A stretch of 64,000 bases of DNA, taken from Volvox africanus. Lineage: Eukaryota > Chlorophyta > Chlorophyceae > Chlamydomonadales > Volvocaceae. A program made the position numbers and the translations under genes. A model generated the notes under the pieces. It made no database searches, was not told the DNA's origin, and worked only from the letters and a program-made list of their open reading frames with translations. The DNA lies in the NCBI GenBank assembly GCA_030268105.1, contig BSDZ01000027.1, positions 685,001 to 749,000 on the forward strand. The letters run 5' to 3'. This document shows positions 22,786 to 34,900 of this stretch, in pieces; positions within the stretch are counted from its first letter, which is position 1, and each line of letters begins with the position of its first letter.

Positions 22786-25700
22786 TTCGTCCTTATCTGT
22801 TCGGATGTTGAGATTCCTTCCTTGCAGTGCGGTGGAGCAGCAGGCGGTATATGTACGGATCCAGGATGGGATGTTGCGCAGAGTGACCTGGGGGCCTTAT
22901 ACTGACGAGCACGTCAGCGGCTGCTGGTTATGATAGTACCAGGTTGTTTACCTGCGTTGCTTTCCCCCGGGGGTTGGTGGCTAGTGGTTGGTGGTTGGGT
23001 GGTTGGGGAAAAGGTTGGCGAGCAGCTAAAAGCTGGACGTACGAATAGGTACGACATTTGTATGTTATGAAAAGTCAGAGCCTGCTGCAGTTCCAGGTTC
23101 TGCTGCGAATGGATGCATGCGTTTATGTCCAGGGCGGGGTACCCCTAGTTATGCTCGTCAACGTTATGTACGAAAGCCGGCTGCCGATCGGGTATTCCGT
23201 CCTGTCCTGTGACAGCTGCATGCCTAGTAAACCGGTATCCTTACCTGAACAATAATTACAATAATAGCAAAATCCATAGCTTCGTACATTTGTTATATTA
23301 CATTACTTGAAATGGACATGCGAGAGTAAGGGGGGAAGGGGACAAGAGATATAGATGCATGTATGTATATGAGATTGGAGGATTGGTTTTTCGTACTTTC
23401 TAGCCAGCCTGGCTAGTTAAGAGTTAAACCCGACTCATCAAAAAGGATGAGACACGTTAGAGGTCTAGGTTAACAGCACCTTTCACAGATTTAGGTTTGC
23501 AGCTGGCATGTCAGGATGGGGGTTGTGGCTCCGGCTGAAGGGATGGGGATGGGGCCCTGGCTGGCAGGATGAGGATTGGGGACACAGTTGCAGGATGGGT
23601 CTGTAGGAATGAGGATGGGAACTCTGCAGGAAGGATGGGATCAGCCACGCGCCCTTGGGGGATGGGGGATGGGGGATGGGGGATGGGGGACGGTCGCCCC
23701 TGCCAAGGACGGGAGGATGGCTGACCGGTACTCACCCCCATAATGGGGGATGGGACCCCTTTGCACCCCTCCTCATGGCAAGCCACGATTGATGCTGCAC
23801 CCGAGACAATACAGATACAGATTCGAGGTAGAGGCAGGGAGAGAGTAAGAGGCAGGGCGGCGGTTGAAGAAGAGGGATACCCGTATTGAAGAACGGCAGA
23901 GGATGCGGGCAAACGCCATCTCGGACTGCAGCTACGCGGGATGCGGATGAATGATGCACAACTTGTGACTCTTAAAAGGCAACATACTTTCAAAGACATG
24001 TTTCACATTGCAGCACGCCTGGGAACACGGGAAGGACTCAACCGATTCACGCGAGCTCCCGCCCGCTCCAGCAAGGGTGCGTGCGTGGTTGGGCACATGG
24101 CATGTAGTTGCCGCTGCCGTCTTTGATCCTTACTGGCTGGTGCTCGGCCAGGTGCACGCGCATTTCCAAACCGTGCATACACACACACACATGTTGCACA
24201 CATCCTCACGCATGTCCCCAGAAGGCAGTGTGTGGGGGCGTGTGTGTGACAGGGGGGGGGGAAGGGAGGAGGCAGCATCTCGTTGTCAAAGCGCATTAAC
24301 ATCATTCAAGTCAAAACCCTTATAATCTCATTTACATAAAGGGACCTATATCTCTTGTCCACTTTCCCCCTTTCTCTCGCATGTACATTTCAAGTAATGG
24401 TGTTGATTTCCGATGAGCCATTAATGGCTCTACCTGGAGGGTTCAGCACCAGTAGAACAAGCAAACCTTTATTCGTCCGAACATATGCCGTACATGTTTT
24501 CGTACAACTTTGCCATAGCGAGCCGAGCCTGGTGGCCCCGTCCCATCTAACAGCAGCAAGCAATATGTCGTACAAGACATGTCAATCATGATGACATCAT
24601 AATCATAATCACAATTACCACTGCAGCAATGTACTTTTGATAAGAGGGGAAGTGGAATCACCTCTTCACCATCCTTTTTGACGCTAAAACAACCCCCCGC
24701 CCTTTCCAGCATTCTTAAGGATGTCCCAAAATAAGGCGGAGACGAACTGCCTGAGCATAATAAAATGGACAGACAAGAAACCCTGACCGCTTTTGTACGG
24801 CGATAGATGTACAACACACAACAGAGACGCCTCCAGCAAAAAGGGAGAATGATAAGAGATATCAAGAGCGAAAGTGAGAGAGTGAGTGAGAGCCACTCAC
24901 TCACTTTAAGGAAGCCTTCCGGCCACCGGCATAGCGCCCTCCGATGCTAAAACCTGCACACCTGATTCCCATCCGCAACTTTTCATCAATGCACATTCGT
25001 GTGCACCGGAAAAACGCCTCCACATAAAAGGGGGGGGAGTAGTGAGTTCAAAGAAGGCCGTGAGAGGGAGTGTACAACCCTTCTTTTCAGCCCTCTTGAG
25101 GACCTTCCTAGAACCTATAACTGTTAAAACCTGATTTCTCATCGCCCAGTGTACACCGATACATGCTACCTATACATGTTGCCGTGGTAGTACCTTGGCG
25201 ACCTCTAGCCCATATCCTTCATTACCCTTCGTTACTGGCGGCGACCTCAAAATCATGGAGAGGACAAAATGTCGCTGTTGAAGTGCCCTTCTTCCCCATA
25301 CATGAGGGTACGGGGTGGGGTGGGGTAATCCACCGATGGCGTCGTACCACACCCCGTACGAAACAAGGTGTATATGCCCCTCTGCAGAATCCCAAAATCA
25401 CTAATTCAATCGATACAGTATTCAGAAAAATAAGCAAGATGCATTAGTAAGCACGTACTTACGTACAGACGAACAAACACACCGGTACGCGCATACGCCC
25501 CTGGAAAGCTCTCGCCCCCCCCATCCCGCGGGGATATACACACATACACATACACACATACACACACATACACACACATACACACACAGGAATCACCTTT
25601 TCTTTTATTTTCTTTTTTCAAGTCTCGTCCCATTCGTACATAAGTGCGCATCCAGACCCCCGTCTAGAATCCCATCTAGAGGTCCCGGGTCCACCTTGCT

Positions 25701-25905
25701 CACATACACACATACACATACACACCTGTGTATGCATGGCACGCACGCACGCGTAAACACACAACCAACTGCTCCCCCACCCCTGCCAGTGCCTTCCCCC
25801 TTTTGCCCCACGCCCCTCTACAAGGGGACACATGGTCGTCACCCTCCTCCTCCTCCTCCTCCGCCTCGTCCTCCATCCTCATCTCCATCCTCATCCTCAT
25901 CGTCT
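22703..25905. other. Intergenic region without a recognisable gene
   Basis: 3.2 kb between the (+) kinase-like gene and the (-) SAXO-Hsp70 gene, so both 3' ends face into it. It holds the 19-bp repeat, a GGGGAT tandem tract at 23655-23695, GT/AC tracts (24178-24190, 25536-25590) and TTACA (TGTAA on -) at 24332-24336. Open frames are short, without homology I recognise and without consistent splice signals. Confidence 0.6.
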
Positions 25906-28900
25906 TCATAGCACCAAGATGTCCGCGGCGAGTGCCCGTGCCTCCATACTCCCCTGCCGGAGCCACTGCTCGTGCCGGTTGGCGTCCAGGTCGGTGGCGG
26001 TGGCGGACAACACATTGTTGACGTCCAGGTTGAGAGTGATCTCAATGCGGGGCAGGCCACGGGGAGCTGCGAGGGGGGATGGGTTCGTGGGTTAGTTAGT
26101 AAGACTGTTAGCATTAGTTGGTCTGACGGTTACGCCCGAGCCCTCCACTTCTATTTTCAACCAACAAAGCCCATTTCCAGAACTAGTTCCCCCCCCCACC
26201 TTCCCCCCACCTTCCCCCCACCTTCCCCCCAACTCCCCGAGGACGCACCGGGGGGAATACCCTTCAGGTCGAACTGCCCGATGACGTTGTTGCGGCTCGC
26301 CACGGCCGCATCACCCTGGGGGCGGGGGGAAGGGGGGGGACGAGGGAGGGGGGGAGGGGGGAGGGGGGGGATGAGGGAGGGGGGGAGGGAGGGGGGGCGG
26401 GGAGGAGGGGGGGAAGGGGGGAGGAGGGGGGGGAGGAGGGAGGGAGGGAGGGAGGGGGGGGAGGGGGGGAAGGAGGGATGAGGGGGGGGGATGAATGAGG
26501 GAGGGAGGGAGGGAGGGGGGGAGGAGGGAGGGATTGAAGGTATCCGAAAGAAAATCATCCACTCACCACCAGCACCACCAGCACCACCAGCACCACACCA
26601 CCACCCCAGACCGCACGCACTATTCCTGTCTCCTTCCTGGAAGAGCCAGATACCTAACTGTTGACCACGATTATTCGGAAGCACGAGCAACGCAATGTCG
26701 CACATGGTGTTTTTACTCCGGCACACACATCGCCCCGTACGCCTCTCTTTGGGCGCCCCCTCTCCCCCCCCTTCCCCCTCTGCCTCCCCCTCTCCCTCCC
26801 CTTCCCCCTCTGCCTCCCCCTCCCCCTCCCCTTCCCCCTCTGCCTCGCCCTCCCCCTCCCCCTCCCCCTCCCCCTCTCTCACCCGCAGCACGAGCACGCA
26901 GATCTCTGTCTGGTTGTCGTGAACCTGTGAGCAAGTAAAGAAACGTGCATATTGCGTTTCTGGGAAATGAGGGAGGGTACGTCGACAAAACGAGGCATGA
27001 TATCGCTGTAGACGCTGCTGTATGGCATGACTAACCGCGATGGTGGAGGACAACGTCTAGCTCCGGATAGGGGGGCTTTGCGTCACCCGTGGCCACGACC
27101 ACCTGGCAGCCGTCCCTACTTTCCCCCTGGTGTATTTCGGGGCACCCTCATCCGTTGACCCCTAGGAAGTTGGCTTCTCCGAAATGAGTGTTTTTCCGGC
27201 AGGTAGGTGGTTCAGCACCCACCGCCAGCATCCAGTGGAATCTGCCGGATCAACGGCAGCCTCAACTCCACTCCTGGTCGGCTCACAAGTCACTGTAACC
27301 GGTCCTCACCGTCCACCGAGATCGGGGCGGGGTACATCCTCCCTCTGACAGCCTCTGACAGCCGAATGTTTTTTACTCCGCTCTCAGTCAGGATCGATCA
27401 TGGAACTTCCAGAGGCACAAAATCATGCCATAACAGTTGTGTCCGAACACATATATTTATACATCCCTACGTAAACCCTAAAACACAATATAAAACCCTG
27501 AACTCCGACGTCACCTCCTCCTCCTCAACCTCCACGCCGTACAGTCTAACCCACCGTCGTAAAGATCTGCTTGCCCGCCGCCGGCAGTTGCGCTTGCGAA
27601 GGAATGAGCACGTAGGTCCGGTCGCCCTGCATCTGCACGCCGAGGGCGGGCCGCCGGGCGGGCAGCTTCCAGCCCCGGTAGTCCTGGCTGTAGACGGAGG
27701 AGCCCTCAAAGGCAGCTGAGGGGTGCATGGGGGGCAGCGGCTGGGAAGCGCGGGACAGGGGATAGGGGATAGGGTGTTAGGAGGGGAAGGGGCGGTGTAG
27801 ACAACCGAGAGGGGGGATTGGGGGGAGGTATGGCGACATACACATACACACATACGGCCATACACGCATACACAACGGATAACATTGAACTCGATCATCA
27901 ACACAGGACTTCCTGCCCGCCCCTGCTCACCCCCGCCCGTTGCACAAGCGAGGAGTCGACGGGCCAGGGTTGGTACTGGTCGCGTGTTTCCGTACTGCCC
28001 TGAAACGGTGCCGGATTCGGTTGGTAGTTGGGGGGCGGGAGGGGCGAGCGCGGCTCCAAGGGATAGGCCTTGTAGTCACTCCTGCATGCGCACATGGGAC
28101 GTGATTTCTGGTTTTTTCAAAACATCTAAGAATCTTCGGATATTGGATTGGTTGGGGTACTGGGGTACTGGGTTAGGATTCGCGGTTAAGGTTTTGCGGG
28201 CTCACAATTAGTTGCGGTTAACGGTTATGAAACGATGGCGATGCAAAAAGATACCGGAAGCGTGATGCTCATTGACATGCGCGTGCACGTCTTGCGTACT
28301 GCCGTACCGGTGGCCCTAGCGAAGGGTCAAGGCTGAACGGCGGACGTGACGATTGAGGCGGGGTGATTGGAAGAGGTATCAACACAGGTCAGAATCCAAC
28401 CCGGATCCAGATCTGTGAGTGCCGTACGGCATCACAACTTCGTACCTGTAGTTCGTTTGCCCTTCGAACGGCACGGGGTTGACAGCAGGGGATCCGGTGG
28501 GTACGGGCGGCCGGGGGCCGATTGGGTGGGCCTTATAGTCGGCCTTCACCCGCACACACGCACGTCGGAGGAGGAGGGGTAATCGAGGGGTTAGTGCGCG
28601 CGTGTGCGTGTGTGTATATGCGTGTACGTACTGGTGGTGTGTATATCACACCCGTACAACTATGCCGAGATCATTGCCGAGATCATACCTAGTCTAGTAA
28701 TTGTAGATACCATCTTGTACATCTTTAGTTCTTTATCTTTTTTGACAGTTTTATTTCTTTAGGTTTAGGTTATGATAATTTATTATTTTACAATATCTGT
28801 GTATATGTCATATTTCACCTCCACTGTGACGAGTCCTAGCAGGATAAGGCCCCCGGGAATTTTCGCCGTCGCCGGCAAAATGTGCTCACTTGCTTGCAAA

Positions 28901-30293
28901 CTTCTACTTTCATTTATTTAGCTGGTTTAGTAATCGATTTCATTTTTTTAGCTATCACCCTTTCGTGACAGGTTAAGCGGTAGTCCCATGTATATATCCA
29001 AAAGCACATGGTATTGTGTACCTTGTAGAGGGAGGTGCCGTCAAAAGGCGCCGGGTTGGGCTGGTAAGCCGCGGCGGTGTGCGGCAGTCTCGGCTCCAGG
29101 GTGTGTCGCGTGAAGTCCTGCCGGTACAGCGAGCTGCCATCGAAGGGCACGGTACTGGGGTTGTACGGCCTGGGAGTGACGGGTGGCTTGGGCTCGATGC
29201 TATGGCCGCGGTAGTTATCGCGATACAGAGTGGTGCCTGCGGGGGAAAGGGGGGACGGGAGAGGGGAGGGGAAGGGGGGGAGTTGGATAAACGAGGCGTG
29301 AAAGGAGGGAGGGTTTGGAGTGGCCGCAGGGCACATTTGGGGCGGAATCAAAGATGCAATATCTTCTTTCTTCTCTACCAGAGATAATGTTTATTCATCA
29401 TCATCTGGTTAAATATTGCCATTTACTATCCTTCGGTTTACGCTCACGTTTCCTCCAATCACTTCCACAAAATGAGAGGCAAATTCACAACACCATGGGC
29501 GTAGTAAAAGCTATTTATAGCTATCTCGTTCTTTATCCTTGGCTATATACACTGCGGGGTGCAAGTACGGACAGTGAACCGTATATAACGGATTAATAAA
29601 TACAGGCTGTTGAGTGGCTGTTGTTTTTCTGTTTGCCATTTTCTGTATGTGTGTGTGAATGTGCATGTGTTTGTATGGTGTGAAATGAAAACAGAGCTAT
29701 GTGGGCGAAGCGGTATGAGAATGCTCCTGGACAACATGCTGAGGGAAAGCGTTGCCATCAGGTAGTTTGGATGCAGTGCTTCACAACCCAGTGGGAGGCG
29801 CTGTGAAGGCTCTGACAAGACTGGCATCACAAGCGCCGTGGGTGATGCAAGGCAAACTCAACGTACGGCTGCAAGGAATAAAAACCGCTTACCCTCGAAG
29901 GGTGCGGAGTTGGGCTGCCACTCCCCGGGCTGAGGCGGAGATCTTGGCTTTATTGGGTATGACTGGTAGTCCTGCTTGTAGGAGGAGTTGCCGTCAAAGG
30001 GAACGAGGTTGCCTGCCATACCGAACACCATGGGTCCGACACCACAACATCGCGTCACCGTAACACCAAACTTGTAAACGGAGCTTTCCAAAGGCCCTAA
30101 AACATTTGTAAGATGCTTAATATTCCTCACCATTGTATTGACGCCCAGCAGGCGGAGGCCGAGGATCAATATGATGGGGAATGTAATCCGATGCGTAAGA
30201 TGAGTGCCCCTGAAACCCAGGCTGTGATCCATAAAGTTGGATTTCTCTTCCTACGTAATGATCTCGATAGGGATCTCCAGTCTTAAAGCTCAT
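25906..30293 (-). CDS. SAXO/MAP6-type repeat protein fused to Hsp70 substrate-binding domain
   Basis: Nine exons: 30293-30131, 30012-29893, 29236-29022, 28543-28446, 28081-27931, 27740-27555, 26924-26883, 26315-26249, 26066-25906. Phases agree and give 400 residues. Residues 27-280 hold eight repeats of the form F-(D/E/Q)-G-x-(S/T)-x-Y-x-x-D-Y-x-x-x-x-(I/L)-x-P-R, starting at 27, 60, 93, 126, 159, 192, 225 and 260. They resemble the microtubule-binding repeats of SAXO/MAP6 proteins in axonemes. Residues about 281-375 match the Hsp70 SBD-beta fold in order: GVQMQGDRTYVLIP, AGKQIFTTVHDNQTEICVLV, NNVIGQFDLKGIPPAPRGLP, RIEITLNLDVNNVLSATATD. The ATPase domain and helical lid are absent. Likely an axonemal or microtubule-associated protein that uses the SBD for binding rather than as a chaperone engine (inference). 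A TGTAA lies on the minus strand at 24336-24332. Confidence 0.92.
26318..26535. repeat. G-rich tract (pyrimidine tract in the transcript)
   Basis: About 215 bp of GGGGGGAGGG-type sequence on +. In the SAXO-Hsp70 transcript it is an extreme polypyrimidine tract directly before the exon 8 acceptor (start 26315). Confidence 0.95.
26757..26878. repeat. CCCCTC-rich tract (purine tract in the transcript)
   Basis: About 120 bp of CCCCTCCCCCTCTGCCT-type repeats on +, immediately after the exon 7 donor in the SAXO-Hsp70 transcript, where it reads GAGGGGGAGGGG. Confidence 0.95.
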
Positions 30294-31926
30294 TTTTATC
30301 GCTGTTTGTTCGCTGCCCGATTCCTCTCCTAGGTTGAAGGAATAATCGCCCTACTTTGCAGTCCTCAATGCGAATGTTTGGTTTGATTTCAATATTTTTA
30401 CTTGAGGAGCCAGAGTAGGCATGGATAATTTGAAGAAATGGCTTAAGACCTGCCGAATCCGAACCGCCATACCGTAAAAAATTGATCTGCAACATAACGA
30501 CAGAAAATGCCGGAAAAGATAACTCTGGATTGTGTTTGACAGATACCATTTATCTGACATAAACATCTCGCGAAGCACACTTCGTTCAAGCATTTTCATT
30601 CAAGACGAAACTTAAAGTGGACTTTTAAAATCGCCTACTTCGGACTGTCTCGACTGGTGGGCGAGCTCCAGGCCTCAACCTAGGTGTCCCATATAAACGG
30701 GATTTTTGAACCATACAGCCACTTAACCATTCTCATTTCTTGATGATGAAGCGGTTATCGAAACGACCACCTGTAACGAATCACCCCACAAAAACCGCTG
30801 CAACCGCAAGAACAGAATGTAAAGTTGTTACCGGCAGCGATACCATGTAATGGGCAAACGTCTAAGAAATCCAACAGATCTTTCAATTTCTCTTAAAATC
30901 GCCAGCGATTTCGCAGTCCAAGTCGACCCCACAGCCCACACCAGCGACGGCCAAAATTGGCTGGGCGGGTGAATATTATATCATATTATGATATGATTAT
31001 ATTATTTATTATTTAATTTATTCTTATTGTATTGGATACACAAACGCGCTCTGACCAACACTTCTGCATCAACAGTTATGCCTGGTGTTTGGATAGGCCA
31101 TCAATCACATAAGCGTCAACTATCTAATCCTTGCATTATGGGCATACCCTGGACCCCCTTCTTGGACTCTGACCCCTGTCCCTGCTCATTCCCTTCCTGA
31201 TCAATCCATGGTAAAAGTATTTCTTACAGGTATCAGCGAATGGGCTTCTGGGACTCACTTGGGCCTCACGAGCACCTGCGAGTCGATACGACATTAAAAT
31301 CACCAAATTTGTGGGCCCGGGGTATCGGAGGGTTCATTTGTACGATGCAGTTCGCGTAGCGGTAGGGAGCAGGACCGCAGCGCTGCCATAAGGCCTCATG
31401 GAGACCGCGTTAAAACAAAACGAGTCAAAACGCTACACGCATTTTCCAACCCCAACGGCGGCACCATCTTCAGGTGCTCACATGCAATCCAGCATTACTT
31501 TCCTCCGCAAACTCCTACCACTACCTCTATCTCTACCTCTGCCGCTACCGCTACCGCTACCTCTACCCCAAAACCTTGCCCGAATCCCCTTACCTGCAAG
31601 AAGTACCTTTACCCCCTTCACCTTTACGCTGGCTCCTAACCCCCCGCACCACACCCAGCCCAAGCCCCCAACCCCTCACTGTCAGACTCACAACCTCTCA
31701 CAATTGTACCACAGTTGTATCATTAATTACAGCTAATGTGCTCGTCCACAGCCGTATCTGGTCTGTACGTCAATTCGCCTTCCCCACCTTGTCACGCCCT
31801 CCCGAATACACACAAATACATATACACTCATATACATCACATGGCATATAGCATGTAAACTTGCGAACCGAGCTTCTCGCAAAGTTTCACGTTGTCATGC
31901 CCTAAACCCTCCCCACCCAGGGGGGC
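30294..31926. other. Intergenic region upstream of the SAXO-Hsp70 gene
   Basis: Contains the promoter side of the (-) SAXO-Hsp70 gene and the 3' end of the (-) SET gene. TGTAA on the minus strand at 31731-31727, about 200 nt after the SET stop, is a plausible poly(A) signal. 30950-31020 is AT-rich. A pyrimidine-rich stretch with CTACCG/CTACCT repeats lies at 31505-31570. No gene is supported. Confidence 0.5.
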
Positions 31927-31927
31927 A

Positions 31928-34900
31928 TTACACGTCCCCCTCCCCCTCCCCTCCCTCCCCCTCGCCACTCTCCACCCACTCCTCATCGTCCTCGTCAAAA
32001 TACAGCTCTGCCACAGCACAACCCGCCGCCAGTCTTGCCCTCCAGCTCGCGACTACCTGAGCGGTCCCGCGCAGGGCCAGCTTCTGTGAAGCCAGCGCCA
32101 CCACTGCGAGGCGCTCCGGTCTGGCGCGTAAGAAGGAAAGTTGAAGGGGGAGGGGAGGAAGGAGTGCGAGGGAAGGAGGGAGGGCGGGATGAGGGAAGGA
32201 GGGAGGGATTGTAAGGGAAAGGAGGGAGGGAGTGCAAGGGAAAGGAGGAAAGGATGTGGGGAAGGGCAAGATAAAAACTCTACAGTGAAGCGCAGGCGGA
32301 GAGGCCAGGACCAAGAGGCCAGGACCAAGAGGCCAGGACCAAGAGGCCAGGACCAAGAGGCCAGGACCAAGAGGCCAGGACCAAGAGGCCAGGACCAAGA
32401 GGCCAGGACCAAGAGGCCAGGACCAAGAGTATCAATATAAATCAAGGCACGTCATCTGGACACCATCCGAAGAAGCAAGGGAAGCAGAACCACGGACAAC
32501 AAGGAATCATGATCTGGACAGCGAATAGGGAGAGTGAAAAATAAAACGTCATCTGATAGACACAGCAAATATAAAGTACATATACGCATCAACACACGTA
32601 TATGTATATGTAGTGCAATACACGTGACACAAAAATCGATTTACTTCACCTCTTTCACCCAATTCACAGAACTAACTGGAAGATTTATTTCTGTTGCCTT
32701 TCGCCAACTTCCCCGTCCCCCGTTCCCCGCGCCCATTCCCCATTCCCCACCATCATCCTCATTCTTACGCCAACTCTTAGAGTCGCCCCAACACCTCACC
32801 CCGTGACCCTCTCGTGGCCGTCCCTGCCCTCCAGCCGAGCCAGGTCTCGCTCCAGGGAGGACGGGAAGCGGCCCAGTGCCGCCGCCACATACTCCGCCAG
32901 CGCCTCCAGCAGCGCCCCCTCCGTCGCGGCGCTGGAAGGTTGGGCGAGAGCCCCCATGGCCCGACATGCCAGCTCCACATCCCTCTCACTGGCCTTGACA
33001 CGCCAACCTGCCGAAGTGGGGTGGGGTGGGGTGGGAGGTAGGTCAGGCGGGTAGACGAGACGCGGTACTTCCCTCTTCCCCCTTCCCTCTTCCCCCTTCC
33101 CCCTTCCCTCTTCCCCCTTCCCTCTTCCCCCTTCCCCCTTCCCCCTTCCCTCTTCCCCCTTCCCCCTTCCTCCTTCCTCCATCCCCCGTCGGCAGCAGCC
33201 TTGGACGCGGACGACAGCCAGTCATCCTTGACGGTCAGTCCTGGCTTCGTCAGCGATCATTACCAGCGTTTCGATGTTCGTCTTACCTCTTCCCCTTTCC
33301 CCGCACTCACCCGCGCGCACCAGCTCCACGTCGGAGGCCAGTGATGCCCTCAGGTAGGCCAGAGAAGCGGAGTCGGGGCCTCTCTCGCCCAGAGCCACAT
33401 GGCAGCCCTCACCCTGCACTGCCGCCAGCGCCGCCAGCAACGCCGCGTTACGGGAGGTGCGAGGCGGCGCTGCCCGGGGCGGACGAGGAGCAGGTAATGG
33501 TGGCGAAGGAAGTCCGAGAGGGGGGAGAGGGGGGAGAGAGGGGGGAGAGAGAAGGAGTCAGAGAAAAAGAACAGTGAAGAAGATTATTGAGGTGGTGGAG
33601 GCGTACGAATATTCTGCACTGATGGTCTGATGGAGACCTGGCGGCAGACCCAGGTCCAAGATCTGGCACCTTGTGCAACGCCATGGCGACGTGGCCATTC
33701 GGGGGTATTATGCCTTCATGATGGCGAGGTGGTAGTGTTGAGGGGTGGTTGTGGTGGGGAGGTGGTGGAGTTGTGGAGTGGTGGGGAGGTGGTGGAATGG
33801 CAGAGTAGTGGCCCCCTACGTCCCCAAGATCCCTCCGCTGTAGCTTTCCCCGACACACCCTCGCTCACCGACTTCAGTGGGATCTGCGTCAAAGCGATGC
33901 CGCTGCCACCCGATGTCGCCCCCTCCTGCTGCTCCCTCCACAACCACCTCCGGGGCCCCCTCTCCTTCCCCCTCCCCCTGTCCCATCACCGGCTCCAGCG
34001 CCCCGCTTTCCGCTGCCGCCGACAAATCCCCACAATGCCGAAGGTCCGCTACAGCCGACCCTGTAAATTTCTCCCGTTGCTGCTGTTGCTGCCGCAGCGG
34101 CTGTAGCTGAGACGGCTGCTCCTCCATTCCGTAATCCAGGAAGATGTCCACGGGGGACAGATGGGGGCCGTGGGAATCGAACACGGGTTCTCCCACTGCG
34201 TAATCCCGATGTGCGGAAAGAGTCACGACGCCCAGTTCGTACTGATATCGCGCACACGATTCCAGACCTGCTCTTGGATGGGATTATACAAAGGTGTCCC
34301 GGGATTGTTCCGGGCTTCAGGATTGCGGCCGGAGAGAGTGCGTGTGGGTTTCAACACTTTTGTGACTCCCAGACTGGGAAGCTGACAGACAGACAGGGGT
34401 ACAGGCAGACAGACAGACAGGGATACAGACGGGTACAGACAGACAAACAGACACACAGACAGACAGAGAGAAATACACCACTAGCTTCGATACACACCAT
34501 GATTGATTCCGGCCGTGGGCTCCTCCTGGACTGAGTCCGCCATTACTTGCCACCCATAAGGCCCCCTTCAACACAGCCGCATGTCAATAACACCCCCATC
34601 AATCCCCTCCGCAACCCAACACCAAAAGCCCCCAGCAGCCTCCCCCTCCTAGGCCCCTACTCCATCTACCCGACATTCACCCACTCACCCACCCACCCGC
34701 TGAGCTGCAGTGCGCCAGGCAGTCCGCCCAGGGCACCAGCGCCAACACATCTGCCGCGTGACTGGTCCACGTCCCGAAGTAACCCATATCCCCCTCCAGA
34801 GACTCCTCCTCAGACAGGTCCAGAGAGAAGGACCGGGATAGCAGTATGGCAGCGGCCCAAGCCACCGATGCCTGGCTTACCAGATCCAGCTGCAGAGGGG

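Noticed and set aside
23511..23999. 162-residue minus-strand open frame
   Set aside because: Pro/Ser-rich translation of GGGGAT repeats; no domain, start context or splice sites.
25832..26114. Acidic or Ser-rich open frames on both strands over the end of the SAXO-Hsp70 gene
   Set aside because: Shadow frames of the last Hsp70-like exon (26066-25906), whose own frame has clear homology and phase.
31928..32445. Minus-strand frames rich in Leu-Val-Leu-Ala-Ser-Trp
   Set aside because: Artefact of the 14-bp minisatellite; only the last SET exon (32120-31928) is supported.
34165..34235. tRNA-like T-arm (CCGTG...TTCGATT...CACGG) on the minus strand
   Set aside because: It lies inside the SET-gene exon encoding GEPVFDSHGP; no acceptor, D or anticodon arms fit.
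34223..34456. Minus-strand frame containing EQVWNRVRDISTNWAS as an alternative SET-gene exon
   Set aside because: It ends in a stop just before VTLSAHRDY and offers no donor that would keep that motif in frame; the 34267 acceptor fits phase better.
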